Shown piece after piece: positions 54,432 to 64,000 of a stretch of DNA of 64,000 nt. Within the stretch, counting starts at the first letter, position 1; the number at the start of each line of letters is the position of its first letter. A model generated the notes under the pieces. It made no database searches. It was not told where the DNA came from and saw nothing but the letters and a program-made list of their open reading frames with translations. The position numbers and the translations under genes are program-made. Origin of the DNA: Blastocladiella emersonii ATCC 22665 (taxonomy: Eukaryota > Blastocladiomycota > Blastocladiomycetes > Blastocladiales > Blastocladiaceae); contig JANHCV010000005.1 in NCBI GenBank assembly GCA_025594325.1, forward strand, positions 1,639,501 through 1,703,500, in the 5' to 3' direction.

Positions 54432-56895
54432 ATGAACGACACCATGCAATCCGCCGGCGACCCACCGGCCTACACTCTTGCAGGTTTGCCCGACCAGGTC
54501 ACGGCTTTAGTGCTCCAGCTCTGCACACCGCGGTCGTGGTTCGCCGAATCGTCATCTCGCATGGCTGCTTGCGCACGCGACAACCCCGTCGAGCTGTTCT
54601 GGACGTTCAAGATCGTCACCAACCTCACGCACAAGCCTGCCCTCGTCGGAAATTATGGTTGGCAGAAGGACGCTGCAACCAGTCTCTTGATCCCACCTTT
54701 CGTCCGTCCCAACACCTCCGACCGCTCTCGTCAGCCGCCGCTTCCGACCACACTTCTTGTCAATTACGCGACCCTGCTCGACCGTCGGCTCCGCCTCGCC
54801 AACGTGGACACGGCGATGCTGCGGCGCTGCATCTCAGTCCCGATCATCGACGTTCATTCCGCACGCGCTTTTTTGTTCCAGCACCCGCTCATCGGGTATC
54901 TTCGACTCCTTTTCTTGTCGACCGCTACTGGTCGCCTCGACGTTGCGAACGCCATGCTCAATACGGTGCTTACCCGCGCGCCGCAGCTGCTTGACGTCGA
55001 GCTCGCGGTCTTGGAGTGGGTGCGACTCGTCCATCGGGACCTCGCCTGGACCGGTCCCAGTCCTGGGAACGACGACGAAGACTTTTCGACGTATGACAAC
55101 AGCGTGCCGCTCGACTCTCCCTTGCGTACCGTTCGGCTCGTCGACTTTCTCTTCTTCGTCTCGATTGCGTGCTGGGAATACCCAATGTTTCAACGGCTTC
55201 TTGCGGAGACTTGTTGCCACATCGACACGGACGCTGTTTTCCACATGCTCGACGCGTCGGGCCCGTTCACCGTCATCCGTTCTTGCGTGCCGGAGCCCTC
55301 ATCTGACCACGAGCTGGAAATCTCCGAGATCATGATATGGGTTCTTGAGAACGGCGCGCTCAAGCTTCCTCGTTACCGTGACGATTTCGTTTCGGCCGGC
55401 GTGCGCCATGGTCCTTGGGTGTTTTTCGCGCTCCTTGCACGCGTTCCCGAGCTGGTTGCGCCGGCGCTCTCCGCTGACAACAACTCGGAGAACACTCCGT
55501 CTCGCCGATTGTTTCACAGGGACCTGTTGGAGTGGCTGTTCGCGGGACAAATCGGCCTTGCTGACATCAAGCGCGTCATGACGCACCTGTCCCTTGGCGA
55601 CAGCGCCATGTACTCCATCATTGGTTATGCCGTGCCTCGTGACGAGTCAGACTTTATCGCCGAGATACGCGCGCGCTACACGGAGCGCGATTGGGCCACG
55701 TTCATGGCCAAAGGTGCGTCATTGCCTTTTTTTCGCTCTCACAGGATGACTGCTGACCTCCACGCATTCGTGCGCGCAATTAGCTTTCATCGCCGCGCTA
55801 AATGACTCTCAGAACAAGTGCAAAGCGGCTCAGCACATCCTTCGGTATTCACTAACCTCTGGATCCGCAACCATGGCCGATTTTACGAGGTCTTTCAACC
55901 GCCCACATGCTTTCATCCACTGTCGGGCACTGCTTCAAGATGGAGAGCTTGTCGCGGATCCGCTCGACGTGCTTACTCTCATCGCGCCCCACATCGATGA
56001 TATAAAGCGTTATTCTTTGAACTCTTGCGACCTTCTTCTCGCTCGAATAGTCATCGGCGTAGTTAATTGCCCCGAGTCTCTTGAACCCGGCTTGCAAATC
56101 ATGGAGCGAGCGAACGTGGAGGACACGCTGTTTTACGTTCTTGCATCGGCGTATAAGCAGCTTGCTCCTTCGCGTCGCCAAACTGGCGCGCAACCTACTC
56201 TTCCTATTTCTGGGGTCGATCTTTGTCTGCATTGCCCACTCGTCTACCAGCTGCCCTGGCGCGACGCCTTGCACGTTTTCTCGCTCGAGTTCCCAAAAAC
56301 GCTATGCGATCTCGTAAACGAGACCCTTCATGATGACTTGTGGAAGCATCTTGTCGAGTTTAGCGTTCCTTCTCACACCAGCGTTTGCAACGGCGACGGA
56401 TCTCAATCGAAACCAGCGTGCAGCTGCGACCGGCTTGCCTCGGTCGCCATGGTCGTGCGATGCTTCCTCATGCCCGATCCCCACTCAGCGTTCGAGGAAA
56501 TCCTTGGCAATCGCCGAGTTGGGCTCATGACCATCCCCTTTCCATTCTGGGACATGGTCCCTGACTCTGCGCTTCCAGCACTCAAGGACGTCTTACCAAC
56601 TACGGCGAGGATTAATTTGATGACGAGGACACGGACTATGGGGAGGGCACGGACTATGGCAGCTACGAGGACTCGGATTGCCGGGAGGAAACGGACTACG
56701 ACGACGACGAGCATTCGGATTACGACTAAGAGCTGCGGATTGTGTTGCTGCACCAACGTCGCGCCAATCACCAATCCTTTGGCGGGCAACCGAGGTTGTC
56801 GAATCCTTGAGCACGAGATTACTGACTTTACGAGATTACTGACCTTTCTGATTTCCGTTGAAAATGCATTTTATGTTGGATTGATCCTGCTCTAG
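54432..56895 (+). CDS. F-box-like 'PACSC' family protein, apparently intact (copy C)
   Basis: Exons 54432..55713 and 55784..56895 give 797 aa; the 70-nt intron (GTGCGT...TTAG) is in phase 1. The N-terminus (YTLAGLPDQVTALVLQLCTP) is F-box-like. A long alpha-helical region of ankyrin-like units follows (IGYLRLLFLSTATGRLDVAN, AMLNTVLTRAPQLLDVEL, MIWVLENGALKLPRYRDDF, DLLEWLFAGQIGLADIKRV). The second exon continues with AQHILRYSLTSGSATMADFT and DPLDVLTLIAPHIDDI, a CLHCPLVYQLPWRDAL block, and the Cys-rich signature KPACSCDRLASVAMVVRC and FPFWDMVPDSALPALKD. After ~56610 another frame would give an acidic tail (DEDTDYGEGTDYGSYEDSD), so a late frameshift is possible. F-box proteins pair substrates with SCF ubiquitin ligases; that role is inferred. 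Confidence 0.7.
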
Positions 56896-57126
56896 GAACG
56901 GTGCGTTCATCGCGTTCTCGGCTGCATCAGGTCCAGCCTGCCGGGCGAACGGACCTCGAGATGCGGCGCCCCAGCATGCTGCGAGGTTGTCGAAAATGCC
57001 TCAGAACAGGCTGTGACGCGTCGAAGGTAAGCGAGCGACCAGCTCACCCAGGAAGTCGCGCGCTCAAACGACAAATGAATACTAAGGTTACACGTTGACG
57101 ATTCTACATGACAGGAACAAAGACTC

Positions 57127-59805
57127 CTAGATCCGCAGCGCATGAATGCCGACGCTGTAGTCGCAGGCCAGCGTTGCGAGTCGGCGTGCACCGTTTGGCG
57201 CGAACGCGAGCGCCTGGACCCTGCGATTAGCCTGGATGTCGGCGTTGGTCTGGGTCGGGCCGAGACAGGGATCCGTGGTCGGGTTGTACTGTGACCGAAC
57301 GTAACGCAGGTCCCACACCATGACGCCGCCAGCCTGGCCCAAGGCGCCCGTCGCTGGCGACTTGACGTCGTTGGTGCCGGTCACGAAATACTGGTTCTGG
57401 TACGGGTCAATGGCCGCGGCATGGTACCGCGACAGGTTGGTGGTGGACGCGAAACCCCAGACGGCCTGCGCGGTGCGCGTCATGTCCGCGTTCGGCGCGG
57501 CCTGCAGCGTACGCGTGTCGATGACGCCGAACTGCGACTCGGTGGACGCGAGCGAGTAGTAGACGAGGTGCGGGTCGGCCGGCGTCGCGATGACCTGGTT
57601 CACGCGCTGGCCCTTGACAAACGTTGACCACTTGGTCACGTTCTTCTCGAGGTCCGTGCACGCGAGCCGGCCGTCGAGCCCGCCCGTGAACAGCGCCTTG
57701 TTGACGAGCGCCATGCTGTTGATGAGCGACGTGTGCGCCGACGGTACGTCGTACTGCCGGTAGTCCTCGGCCGCCTGTAGAACGCCTGGGTACGTGCCGC
57801 CCGGCAGCTCTGCGAGCTTCCACAGGTGGATTTTCCACTCGGTGCTGCGGCCCGCCGTCACAAACACGCGCGGGTCGAGCGGGTCGGCCGTGAGCGCCGA
57901 CATGTCGTTCGTGTACGGCACAAAGTCGAACGTGTGGTCGGTCGTGGTCACGTTGCCGCCCGCAACGTTGACCGTCAGCATGCCGAGCCGCTTCTCGTCC
58001 TTGATCGCACCTTCGCCCGACCGGTGCGTGACGACTGCGAGGTGCGAGTCGCCGACGAAAGCCATGGCCTCGAACCGTAGCGTCTCGTCGGCTTGGAACA
58101 CGGCGCGGTGCAGCACGCGTCGGTAGCGCGTGTCAACGAACCGCGCGCCGCTGTCCAGGTGCGAGATCACGATCATGTCCGACGCCGCGGCCGACGGGAG
58201 CCACAGGATCCCGCGCGGCTTGCGCTGGGTGAGGTTCCTCATCACCGTTGAAGACTCAAAGCCGAGCAGCGACGCCGTCGTCACGGGGACCTCGGCGGCA
58301 GCAGCAGGTGGTGCGCGTACACGCGGAGCCGTGGGTGCAGGAGCGACCTCGCGTTCAGTGATGCGAACAACCTCAGGACGTACTGCTGGCGTAGGAACAC
58401 GCGCGGGCGGAGCCGCCTGCGTGGGCGCGCTCAGCGTGGCGCCGAGCTGCGTGAGCGCGGTGCGGATCGGCTGCTCCTCGGCGTCGCTTCCCGACAACGC
58501 TTCCACGATCGCCGCAACAGCCTCGCGCCGCTCAGCCCCAAGCGCGGCGCGCTGTGCGCGTAGCGCCGCAACCTGCTCGTCGAGATCGGCTGCACGTGCG
58601 TCGAGTTCGGCCGCACGTGTGTCGAGAGACTGGAGCCGTGCGACGGCCTCCTCGACGGATCTGAGCGCAGCGAGAGCGTGCCGCGGGACCGCGTCAGCGA
58701 CGACGGCGACTGGCGGTGCGGGCGGTGCGCCGACGACAATGGGATTGACCGAAGGCGCGAGCGGAGTAGAGCCGGACGCGTTCGACTGGTAGTCGACCTC
58801 CGTAAGCCCATACGGGGCCTGCGCGAACAGGTGCGGGGCCGCGTCGGGAGCCGTGAGCTCGGCGGGTGCAATAGACGGGGTCGGTGCGGGCGGACGGTCG
58901 CTGGACGGGACAGCGGCGCGAGGAGCACTTGGTGCAGGTGCGGGGGCAGGGGCGGGATCGTGGTTCCGCTGCCGCTTCGTAACGCGCGCCGCGGCTTCGG
59001 CATTGCTCTGCCGCTTCTCCGGTTGGCGGCGCGGGTCCGTCGGCGGCGGCCGCACGGGTTGTTGCGCTTGCTGGGGTTCAGCAGCGGTCAGGGCGGCGGA
59101 CGACGCGGGCCCGCTCTCGACCACGCGCGGTTGAGGTGGCGGTGGCGGTGGCGAGATGGCGTCGTTGTCGACGTAGACGACCTCGCGCGGCCTCGGCCGC
59201 TGCTGCTGCTCGGCGCGGACACGCGAATGCTGGATCCGCTCCCGCTCGCGCGTCGTTTCATTGCCCGAGCTGCGCTGCTGCTGCTGGATCTGGTTCTCGC
59301 TCTGCACAAGCGTGACGCGCTCGATCTGCGCCTGCTGTTGCATCGGGCCGGCCGAGCGGTGGCTGCGATCGCCATCGTAGTCGTCGCGCGGCCGGTTACC
59401 GCTTCGCTCGCCACGGCTCACGTTCCCGCCGTTACTGTCGTTGCGGTTGTTGGGCAGCTGCGGCGCCGACGAGCGACTCGACTCCCGCTGAAAATGAGGC
59501 GCGACCTGCCGGTCGGACCCGCCGCGGTACTCGGTGTCGCGCGTGTGCGCGTCGTTTCGGCCGCGGCGGTCACGATCACGGTCCCAGTCGCGGTCGCGGT
59601 CGTCGTAGCCGTATCCATCATCATCATAGCCGTAGCCGTAGCCGTCTTCGTCGCGGAGACGGCTCCTGCTCGCGCGGGAGTGGTGACTGTCGCGGCTGCT
59701 GCTGCGGCTGTCTCCATTGTCCTCGAGCTTGATCTGACGGGCACTGCGTGCGCCTGCCGCCCTGCCGCTGCGGTAGTCGGTTGGGCGGCCGCGACTGTGT
59801 TCCAC
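57127..59805 (-). CDS. WD40-repeat protein with disordered RS-like N-terminus
   Basis: A single-exon 892-aa ORF from the ATG at 59805. Residues 1-130 are Arg/Asp/Ser/Tyr-rich (YGYGYDDDGYGYDDRDRDWD), like RNA-associated RS or RGG-type tails. Residues 130-390 are Gln/Pro/Ala-rich and contain KRQRN-type basic clusters. A predicted coiled coil lies at ~415-475 (LQSLDTRAAELDARAADLDE). A C-terminal beta-propeller spans ~540-890, with WD-like blades: MSALTADPLDPRVFVTAGRS ending WKIHLWKL, SLINSMALVNKALFTGGLDG, GGVMVWDLRYV, and ALAFAPNGARRLATLACDYS. It is a likely nuclear scaffold. The N-terminus is far more biased than the propeller. The named orthologue is not clear. Confidence 0.72.
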   Translation of the reverse strand: MEHSRGRPTDYRSGRAAGARSARQIKLEDNGDSRSSSRDSHHSRASRSRLRDEDGYGYGYDDDGYGYDDRDRDWDRDRDRRGRNDAHTRDTEYRGGSDRQVAPHFQRESSRSSAPQLPNNRNDSNGGNVSRGERSGNRPRDDYDGDRSHRSAGPMQQQAQIERVTLVQSENQIQQQQRSSGNETTRERERIQHSRVRAEQQQRPRPREVVYVDNDAISPPPPPPQPRVVESGPASSAALTAAEPQQAQQPVRPPPTDPRRQPEKRQSNAEAAARVTKRQRNHDPAPAPAPAPSAPRAAVPSSDRPPAPTPSIAPAELTAPDAAPHLFAQAPYGLTEVDYQSNASGSTPLAPSVNPIVVGAPPAPPVAVVADAVPRHALAALRSVEEAVARLQSLDTRAAELDARAADLDEQVAALRAQRAALGAERREAVAAIVEALSGSDAEEQPIRTALTQLGATLSAPTQAAPPARVPTPAVRPEVVRITEREVAPAPTAPRVRAPPAAAAEVPVTTASLLGFESSTVMRNLTQRKPRGILWLPSAAASDMIVISHLDSGARFVDTRYRRVLHRAVFQADETLRFEAMAFVGDSHLAVVTHRSGEGAIKDEKRLGMLTVNVAGGNVTTTDHTFDFVPYTNDMSALTADPLDPRVFVTAGRSTEWKIHLWKLAELPGGTYPGVLQAAEDYRQYDVPSAHTSLINSMALVNKALFTGGLDGRLACTDLEKNVTKWSTFVKGQRVNQVIATPADPHLVYYSLASTESQFGVIDTRTLQAAPNADMTRTAQAVWGFASTTNLSRYHAAAIDPYQNQYFVTGTNDVKSPATGALGQAGGVMVWDLRYVRSQYNPTTDPCLGPTQTNADIQANRRVQALAFAPNGARRLATLACDYSVGIHALRI

Positions 59806-60595
59806 TGCAAAAGGTGTGTTTGCCAGCTTCGACTATGAGTCAGTAGATGGCGGAGGCGGCGCGAGGTATCGAGCCGCCGCCGCTGGGCGGACCCTGATCG
59901 GAACAGCGAATTGTCTCGCACATGAAGTAAACAAGGGGTGGCGGGTCAGGGGCTTCCTTTCTTTTTTACGTCGCCCAAACCAACGATATTGAGTGAGACT
60001 TAGTAAAGCGGGCTGGTCGGGAGACATGCGAGACGCGTCACTGAGCGCTCACCGCGCTGATCCAAGTTGCCGTTATTCGGCTCTCCATCGCAGTGCATCG
60101 GTCCCTGTCTTCATCTAGCGCCCGCTTCTCTATCAAAGTAATCACCTTGAAGTGATACAAGTTTCCTAGCTCTCTCATGAGCCGTTTCCAGTCAATCAAC
60201 CGGCTAGGTATTTCGATCAATTTCATTGGCAGCCCTGTCCACCTTATTCGTGAGTTACTTGTCAAAGGTTAGGTTCAGGTTCCAGGTGGGTGGCGTCCGT
60301 TTGCAGTTGGTGGACTCGGATGCGAACCAACGGAGCTTGAAGACGTGACGCGCCACCCACGTGAAGTGGCTCAAGCACTCGGATCAATTTTAGCCACTGT
60401 TTCAGGCTGAGAGTGCGGCGGTGCCGGCTCAAGCCACAACACCCGTCCAATCACTCGTCGCTCGTTCGGGGGCAGCATTCCGTACACCGCCACGCACGCA
60501 ACGACGTGATGTGCTGTCCGCCGATGGCCAACTCGCGCTCCTTCCTGATCCAGAACACTTCTCTCCCTGCCAGTCTTGATGCCAGACTTGATGCA
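59806..60595. promoter_or_regulatory. Divergent promoter region (WD40 / kelch-like genes)
   Basis: 790 bp between head-to-head genes. It contains GCGAGACGCGTCACTGAGCG near 60028 and an AT-richer section (60060-60260) that is lower in GC than the rest of the window. No convincing gene was seen on either strand. Confidence 0.35.
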
Positions 60596-62373
60596 ATGAA
60601 TCACATGAAACTACCTCTCTTGCTTGTTGCAGCGCTGGTCGCGTTCCTCGCTTGCGCCGCTCAGCCGGCCCATGCTGCCTTGATCAACAATCCGGCCGTC
60701 GTTTACATCCCGTCTCTCAAGCGCTTGTATCAGTTTGGCGGGTATACCGAGATTGTTGACCAGATGCTGGCCACCGCGCGGTACCTCGATCTCAGCCAGC
60801 CCTTCCCGATCGACAAACCGCCGTTTACTTCGCTGCCCGATCTTCCCGTGCCCGCGTCGCAGCTGATTCCGCTCGTCTACCGAGGCGCGAAAGACGGTGA
60901 ATTCGTCATCGAGCTCTCAACGGGCACAATCCGCCGTCCGACCGCCACCAACAGCACCACCAACAGCACCACCAACAGCACCACCAACAGCACCACCAAC
61001 AGCAATCCCACGTCCAGCAACACCACCATGTCCAACTCGGCCGTGTGGCGGTACGACGTGCCCGCCCACACGGTGCGCACTCTCGATGCCAAGACCGACG
61101 CCAGCTTTCGTATCTGTGCGCGGTCGGCCACGACGCTTCCGATCCAGGAGTGGTTTGGGCCGGCCGTTGCGCAATCGGAAACCGACAACTCGATGTACTG
61201 TTTCGGCGGTTATCTGCCCGACCGCCTAAGCCATCCCAATACCGACGTGCTTCGCGCTGCGGGCGCCAACGGCAACTTGCGCGTCTTGAAATCGATGAAG
61301 CCGGGCCCGCCGCCTCGCTTCAGTGGCGTCATGACCCGCCTCAACTCGACCATGGCGATTCTCTCTGGCGGCGCCTTGGAGACCCAGAGCGAGGTTTTGT
61401 TCGATACCTGGCTGTTCAACGTTTCGGCTTCGACGTGGTCCCTGTACCCTCACTCCCTTCTTGCCGGGCGCGAAGCGCACCAGCTCCTTGGGTACACGGC
61501 GCCAAACGGGCGCCATTACGCTATCACGATTGGCGACGGGTCGCCGCTCATCGAGTACTTTGACTTGACGCGGTTGAGCCCTGCGACGCTCGGTTTGATT
61601 AAAAACGCGGCGGACGGCCCGCGCAACGTTTACTACAACTCGGCTGTCCTTCTGGGCAACCAGATCCTGCTGATTGGAGGCTTCATGGTACGTTCTCACC
61701 ACCTTGCACTGGAGCGCGAGCAACATCTAACACACGCATTCTTCAGATCGGTGCGCCTGACCAGCGCGAGATGCGCGTCCTCAAAATCGTGCCGAACGAC
61801 TCTGGCCTCGAATTCGAGTGGTCCACGACGTTTACCCCGCCGACCTCAGCCGAGCTCGCGCAAGCGTACGGACTCAACGCGAGCCCGACCGCTTCCCCGA
61901 ACGCGACTGGTACCTCGATGCCCGACAACTCGCTCGCTTCGAATCAGCCCTCGTCCTCGTTCCCGGTCCTTCCTGTCGCTCTTGGCGCGGGTGCTGCCGT
62001 GGTTGTGCTTCTCGGCGCGGCGGTCGTTTTCTTCGTGCGCAGACGGCGTAACGCGGCGGCCAAGTCGACCGTAATGGTCCAGCGTCTGGACCGAGCGGCG
62101 GCGTTCGAGGACGGCACGCTCTTGCTTCCCGCCAACCTCCTGGGCAACGACAACGGGACGCTACTTCTGCCCGCTCAACCTGTCGCTTACGATGATGGAA
62201 CCCTGGTTCTTCCTCCAAGCGCCAGTCATGCTGACATCGGGACACTGCTGCTTCCTTCTCCCGAGGATCAGCAACAGATCCTGAGCCCGGACGCAGCACC
62301 TGGCAAGAACGACGTGGTCCCGATCCAACCAGTGCCGTTGATGCCTGACGAATTTGTCACGAAGTCCAAGTAG
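60596..62373 (+). CDS. Kelch-like beta-propeller type I membrane protein
   Basis: Exons 60596..61687 and 61747..62373 give 572 aa; the 59-nt intron is in phase 0. A signal peptide (KLPLLLVAALVAFLACAAQPAHA) precedes a propeller-like ectodomain with kelch/galactose-oxidase-type blades (RLYQFGGYTEIVDQM, SMYCFGGYLPDRLSH, MAILSGGALETQSEVLFDTW, QILLIGGFM). A TTNS repeat (60944-61003) inside the first blades yields a ladder of N-S-T glycosylation sequons. One transmembrane helix (LPVALGAGAAVVVLLGAAVVFFV, ~440-462) is followed by RRRRN and a ~110-residue tail with three DDGTL/NGTLLLP-type repeats. Starts at 60596 and 60605 are both possible. This is a common fungal surface-protein layout; the ligand is unknown. 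Confidence 0.75.
60944..61003 (+). repeat. 12-nt coding minisatellite (ACCACCAACAGC)n
   Basis: About five units of a 12-nt repeat encoding Thr-Thr-Asn-Ser. Each unit creates an Asn-Ser-Thr sequon. Length is likely polymorphic between strains. Confidence 0.8.
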
Positions 62374-62617
62374 GGCAAGGTCGGCGGACCAGTATTGCAC
62401 GTTGCGATTGATAAAACATTGTTTCTTCGTCACCGAGCCGCTCCCCTGTCTGGCCCATCAGCACCCTTTTGCCCGAGCTCGCCAAGGTGTTGGTAAACGA
62501 ACCAAGCGACGGCCACCGACGCGAACTCGCGCTCGACTTTCTCGCCCTGGCGCTGCAATGAACCAAAATTCGAGTGTTATACATGGCGCGAGGTATCAAT
62601 CCAAAGAAAAACTACAT

Positions 62618-64000
62618 TCACACCGCAGCAGGGACCTCCTCGCCCTCCGCCGCACTCGCGACCGCGTCCTGGATCTCAGACAGCGCCTTGATCACGGCGC
62701 GGTTCCGCTCCTCGCGCATGCGCTCGAGCGCCTCGATCCCGCCGCCGTCCTCGCCGTGGACCGCGCGGAGTGCGCGCGGCGTGGCGGTGAACTGGCGCAG
62801 CTCGGCCGAGAACTCGGACTCGGGGCGGTTCGCCTTGGCCCACTCGCGCAGCTTCTCGGTGCGCGCGAGGGCGCGGACGCGGCGGTCGTGGTCGACGGGC
62901 GTGGCGGCGATCTCGTCGAGGATCCCCGTGACGGCGTCGTCCCACTGGTTCTCGGCGGCCTCGTCCTCGTCGATGCGCGGAACGAAAGCCGGCTGTCGCG
63001 GGACCACGTTCTCGACGCCGCGCTCGTCGGCGAGGTCGGCGACGCGGCGCAGCTGGCCGATGAGCGCGTTGATGGCGTCGAGGCGGTCGGCCGCATCGTC
63101 GACGGCGACCTCGGCGTCGTTGAGCGCGTGCTGCTCGGCGACAACGCGCTGCAGCTCCGACTCCCAGATGCGCTTCCACGCGGGGGTCACGGCGTCGATG
63201 CGCGTAACGGTCTCGGTGACGAGCTGGGCGACAGCGGCGCCCTCGGTCTGTGCGTAGTCGAGCGTCGCGCGCGAGGGGACCGCGGACCGCTGGACCATGT
63301 CGAGGCGGACCTGCTCGACGGTATCGGCGAGGTCGGCGGTGCGCGCGCGCAGCTCGGCGGCGGCGCGCTCGATGGCGGGCTTGGCGTGGGTGACGACGCC
63401 GCGGTGCAGGGCGCCGGCGCCGTCCTCGGACGCGGCGAGCGCGGCGCGCGTCACCTGCTGCGTGACGGTCGCGACCAGGTCCGCGAACGACGCCTGCTGG
63501 TCGAGGATGTCGGCGCGGAAGTCGTCGAGCTCGCGCCGCAGCGTGTACACGGCGCCAAGCTTGAACCGGATCCCCGTCGCGTGCGACTGCGGCGCCGTCG
63601 ACGGGTGCGCGGCGGGACCCGGCAGGACGAGCGGGGACACGGGGATCGAGCCGGGCGGCGGGGGCAGCAGCTTGAGGATGCACCCGTCGTGCAGGTCGTG
63701 CGTCAGGTCCTCGAGCTCAAAGAACTGGCGCGAGTCGCGGTCCTGCACGTAGATCTTGGGGAACGGCGTCGACGGGACGAGCTGGAACCGGTGGACGAAC
63801 AGCGCCTGCAGGCCCGCGAGCGTGAGCGAGGCCGCGTCGTCGACCTTGACGCGCTTGACCTGGTCCTCGTACTGCAGGAACAGCTTGCGGATCGGCTCGA
63901 TGATGTCGACCGTCTGGTTCGGCGCGACGGTCGACTTTGGTTTGGTGGCGGCGACGCCACCGGCGCCGCCAGGCGGCTTCTCGGCGGCCTGCAGGTACTG
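62618..64000 (-). CDS. BUD6: Bud6/AIP3 actin-interacting polarity protein, C-terminal part (cut by window edge)
   Basis: The 460-residue C-terminal part is open from the right edge, in frame, to the stop at 62618. It starts within a Pro/Gly linker and then reads IEPIRKLFLQYEDQVKRVKV, LQALFVHRFQLVPSTPFPKI, YVQDRDSRQFFELEDLTHDL and HDGCILKLLPPP. This is the N-terminal beta-grasp-like piece of the AIP3 domain of yeast Bud6 (LRLLFVEKF...PDIYIQDPESGVFYELEDMDDI). Long helices that form the elongated coiled core follow. Bud6 binds actin monomers and the formin Bni1 to nucleate cables at sites of polarised growth. The N-terminal half lies beyond the window. The end matches the fungal AIP3 domain in length. 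Confidence 0.85.
   Translation of the reverse strand, partial: QYLQAAEKPPGGAGGVAATKPKSTVAPNQTVDIIEPIRKLFLQYEDQVKRVKVDDAASLTLAGLQALFVHRFQLVPSTPFPKIYVQDRDSRQFFELEDLTHDLHDGCILKLLPPPPGSIPVSPLVLPGPAAHPSTAPQSHATGIRFKLGAVYTLRRELDDFRADILDQQASFADLVATVTQQVTRAALAASEDGAGALHRGVVTHAKPAIERAAAELRARTADLADTVEQVRLDMVQRSAVPSRATLDYAQTEGAAVAQLVTETVTRIDAVTPAWKRIWESELQRVVAEQHALNDAEVAVDDAADRLDAINALIGQLRRVADLADERGVENVVPRQPAFVPRIDEDEAAENQWDDAVTGILDEIAATPVDHDRRVRALARTEKLREWAKANRPESEFSAELRQFTATPRALRAVHGEDGGGIEALERMREERNRAVIKALSEIQDAVASAAEGEEVPAAV

Noticed and set aside
55714-55783. Alternative acceptor TCACAG at ~55743 in copy C
   Set aside because: It leads to an in-frame TGA; the TTAG acceptor at 55783 restores homology to copy B.
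1-64000. CRISPR arrays, rRNA genes and bacterial operons
   Set aside because: No regularly spaced repeats or rRNA-like sequence; spliceosomal introns show this is eukaryotic nuclear DNA.

Overview
This is nuclear DNA of a flagellated, zoosporic fungus, most likely Blastocladiomycota or a nearby early-diverging lineage. The base composition is very GC-rich. Genes carry short spliceosomal introns, mostly 53-71 nt, typically starting GTACGT or GTGCGT and ending GTAG or CAG. The gene set mixes fungal features (Bud6/AIP3 domain, DUF4470, Jsn1/Puf1-type RRM-PUF protein, multi-domain RhoGEF) with ciliary genes (IFT139/TTC21B, TMEM138) and genes missing from most Dikarya (DDRGK1, VMP1, a GABA-B-like class C receptor). 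Splice models were built by hand and checked for frame; most close exactly to a multiple of three.

Layout. 0-16.7 kb is dense and conventional: VMP1 (cut by the left edge), a class C GPCR that appears to carry a C-terminal PH domain, TTC21B/IFT139, a J-domain protein, a Derlin, a membrane-anchored GH26-like protein and an unusual protein kinase. 16.9-20 kb is a decayed copy of a lineage-specific F-box-like family. 20-28.7 kb holds a divergent pair, topoisomerase III and an RRM-PUF protein. 28.7-37.9 kb has a decayed ORF, two tandem Gly-rich small proteins with an SMP-like tail, a putative mitochondrial protein, DDRGK1, a DUF4470 protein and a small unknown gene.

37.9-57 kb is the accessory part. 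It contains a chimeric duplicated fragment of the RhoGEF locus, three further copies of the F-box-like family (one frameshifted, one internally deleted, one apparently intact), and a 4 kb putative mobile element with a PIF1-like helicase bounded by 18-bp inverted hairpin repeats. Three ordinary genes sit among them: RhoGEF, a large unknown membrane protein and TMEM138. 57-64 kb returns to single-copy genes: a WD40 protein, a kelch-like membrane protein and Bud6/AIP3 (cut by the right edge).

Themes. Several products act at the ER (VMP1, Derlin, DDRGK1) or the cilium (IFT139, TMEM138), and several act in polarity or signalling (GPCR-PH, RhoGEF, Bud6). Short sequence boxes recur upstream of unrelated genes: one is built on ACGCGT plus CACGTG, and another shares the core GCGTTGCGCCACA. 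The best candidates for something undescribed are the F-box-like family with its own upstream box and conserved intron, the PIF1 element lying between two of its members, and the receptor-PH fusion.
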